Below are positions 53,901 to 54,901 of a stretch of DNA of 54,901 nucleotides, piece after piece. Position 1 is the stretch's first letter. Each line of letters starts with the position of its first letter. Origin of the DNA: 66-474 sp044464225 (GTDB taxonomy: Bacteria; Pseudomonadota; Gammaproteobacteria; Xanthomonadales; Rhodanobacteraceae); the NCBI GenBank assembly GCA_044464225.1, contig JBIQLN010000024.1:1-54901 (forward strand), in the 5' to 3' direction. Under the pieces are notes generated by a model. That model ran no database searches and was not told where the DNA came from. It was given only the letters and a program-made list of their open reading frames with translations. The position numbers were made by a program, and so were the translations under genes.

Positions 53901-54901
53901 TCAACGTGGGCGCGCCGCCGCCCTTGCCTGCCGCAGTGCATCGAGTTTTTCCCTGATCTTCGCCTCGATGCCCTTGTCGGTGGGTTGGTAGAACTCCGTC
54001 CCGGCCAGGGCATCCGGCAGGCATTGCTGGTCCAGCGCCACCCCGCCTTCGACGTCGTGGTCGTACTGATAACCCTTGCCGTAGCCGAGTCCCTTCATCA
54101 ACTTTGTCGGTGCATTGCGAAGGTGCAACGGCACCTCCAGCGTGCCGGTTTCGCGCACATTGGCGCGCGCCGCACCGTAGGCGACGTAGGCCGCGTTGCT
54201 CTTGGGCGCCATCGCGAGATAGAGCGCTGCCTCGGCCAGCGCGAGTTCGCCTTCGGGTGAACCCAGTCGCTCGTAGGTATCCCACGCGTGCAGCGCGAGT
54301 TGCCAGGCGCGCGGATCGGCCAGCCCAATGTCTTCCACCGCCATCCGCACCATCCGCCGCGCGAGGTACAGCGGTTCGCACCCGCCATCCAGCATCCGCA
54401 CCAGCCAGTACAACGCGGCATCGGGATCGGACGAACGCACCGACTTGTGCAGCGCCGAAATCTGGTCGTAGAACTGTTCGCCGCCCTTGTCGAAGCGGCG
54501 GGTGCGGTCGGCCAGCACCTGCTGCAGCGTGGCTTCGTCGATGCGGCCGTCGTGCGCCAACTCCGCCGCGATTTCGAGGAACGTCAGGCCGCGCCGCACA
54601 TCACCGTCGGCGGCTTTCGCCATCAGCACCAGGGCCTCGTCATCGACCTGCAGGTGCAGCGTGCCCAGGCCGCGTTCCTCGTCCGCCAGCGCACGCTTCA
54701 GCGCCACCACGATGTCGTCGGCGCCCACCGCGTCCATCACGTGCACGCGGCAGCGCGACAACAGCGCCGAATTCAGTTCGAACGACGGATTCTCGGTGGT
54801 GGCGCCCACGAACACGATCACGCCGCGCTCGATGTGCGGCAGGAAGGCGTCCTGCTGGGCCTTGTTGAAGCGGTGCACCTCGTCCACGAACAACACGCTG
54901 C
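53901..54901 (-). CDS. rarA: Replication-associated recombination protein A (RarA/MgsA), C-terminal part
   Basis: The frame is open to the window edge, so the N-terminus with Walker A lies outside. The visible 330 residues begin in Walker B (LFVDEVHRFNKAQQDAFLPHIERG), then ATTENPSFELNSALLSRCRVH (sensor 1 and arginine finger region). The C-terminal tetramerisation part has FYDQISALHKSVRSSDPDAALYWLVRMLDGG and YARRMVRMAVEDIGLADPRAW-like blocks, ending in the RarA-specific tail GYQYDHDVEGG...FYQPTDKGIEAKIREKL. RarA acts at stalled replication forks and with SSB. It converges on the NTF2-like gene with a 21-bp gap. lolA and crcB, frequent neighbours elsewhere, would be outside. Confidence 0.96.
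   Translation of the reverse strand, partial: SVLFVDEVHRFNKAQQDAFLPHIERGVIVFVGATTENPSFELNSALLSRCRVHVMDAVGADDIVVALKRALADEERGLGTLHLQVDDEALVLMAKAADGDVRRGLTFLEIAAELAHDGRIDEATLQQVLADRTRRFDKGGEQFYDQISALHKSVRSSDPDAALYWLVRMLDGGCEPLYLARRMVRMAVEDIGLADPRAWQLALHAWDTYERLGSPEGELALAEAALYLAMAPKSNAAYVAYGAARANVRETGTLEVPLHLRNAPTKLMKGLGYGKGYQYDHDVEGGVALDQQCLPDALAGTEFYQPTDKGIEAKIREKLDALRQARAAARPR

Overview
This is a high-GC chromosomal segment of a gammaproteobacterium, most likely Xanthomonadales and probably Rhodanobacteraceae-like. The basis is gene content and order (serC-hisC-aroA-cmk-rpsA-ihfB-lapB, nudJ-mnmA-hflD, scpA-scpB-rluB), RluB with a long basic RGG tail, ClpA carrying IGF in its ClpP loop, and dispersed palindromic repeats of the GTAGGAGCG and GTAGG-TGGGCTGA types. 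The taxonomic call is inference, since no rRNA lies in the window. Almost everything is chromosomal core; there is no transposase, integrase, phage module or CRISPR array.

Layout. 1-2390: 3' end of a thiolase gene, gluconokinase, a frameshifted HxlR-type regulator, and a divergent NmrA-like oxidoreductase. 2371-8171 (minus strand): TerC and DUF456 membrane proteins, an exported clan GH-D-like glycosidase, a MddA-type methanethiol S-methyltransferase and a PuuB/OrdL-like FAD oxidoreductase. 8172-8540: a duplicated intergenic repeat. 8541-12372 (minus): surface-polysaccharide genes galU, a WbpM/CapD-like dehydratase and a WbpL/WecA-like initiating transferase. 12503-21176 (minus): lapB, ihfB, rpsA, cmk, aroA, hisC, serC and a double-FHA membrane protein. 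infA (plus) faces clpA-clpS (minus) across a bidirectional terminator. 24426-26637 (plus): nudJ-mnmA-hflD with 4-bp overlaps. Then a CLC transporter (minus), acnA (plus), a small lipoprotein (minus), an acyl-CoA ligase and a YXWGXW-repeat secreted protein (plus), a PilZ protein (minus), scpA-scpB-rluB-arsC (plus), and the omega-amidase/aminotransferase pair yafV-ybdL (minus). A LysR regulator is divergent from azoR. A YdeP-like molybdopterin oxidoreductase, tRNA-Ser(TGA), serS and a small membrane protein follow on the minus strand.

48309-53879 is the least ordinary part. Three paralogous exported PD40-type beta-propeller proteins form one tight operon behind a perfect 8+8 palindrome. Next to it lies a LytS-type kinase with a LytTR response regulator, and then a divergent exported NTF2-like protein. 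The window ends in rarA, cut by its edge.

Functional links visible in gene order: serine/aromatic/histidine synthesis coupled to translation genes; ClpS feeding substrates to ClpAP; glutamine transaminase with omega-amidase for salvage of 2-oxo acids such as the methionine oxo-acid; tRNA-Ser beside its synthetase; galU with O-antigen-type sugar genes. I found no convincing new defence or mobile system. The best leads are the PD40 triad with its operator and two-component neighbour, the duplicated 5' half of tRNA-Ser, the decayed HxlR regulator, and the repeat elements.
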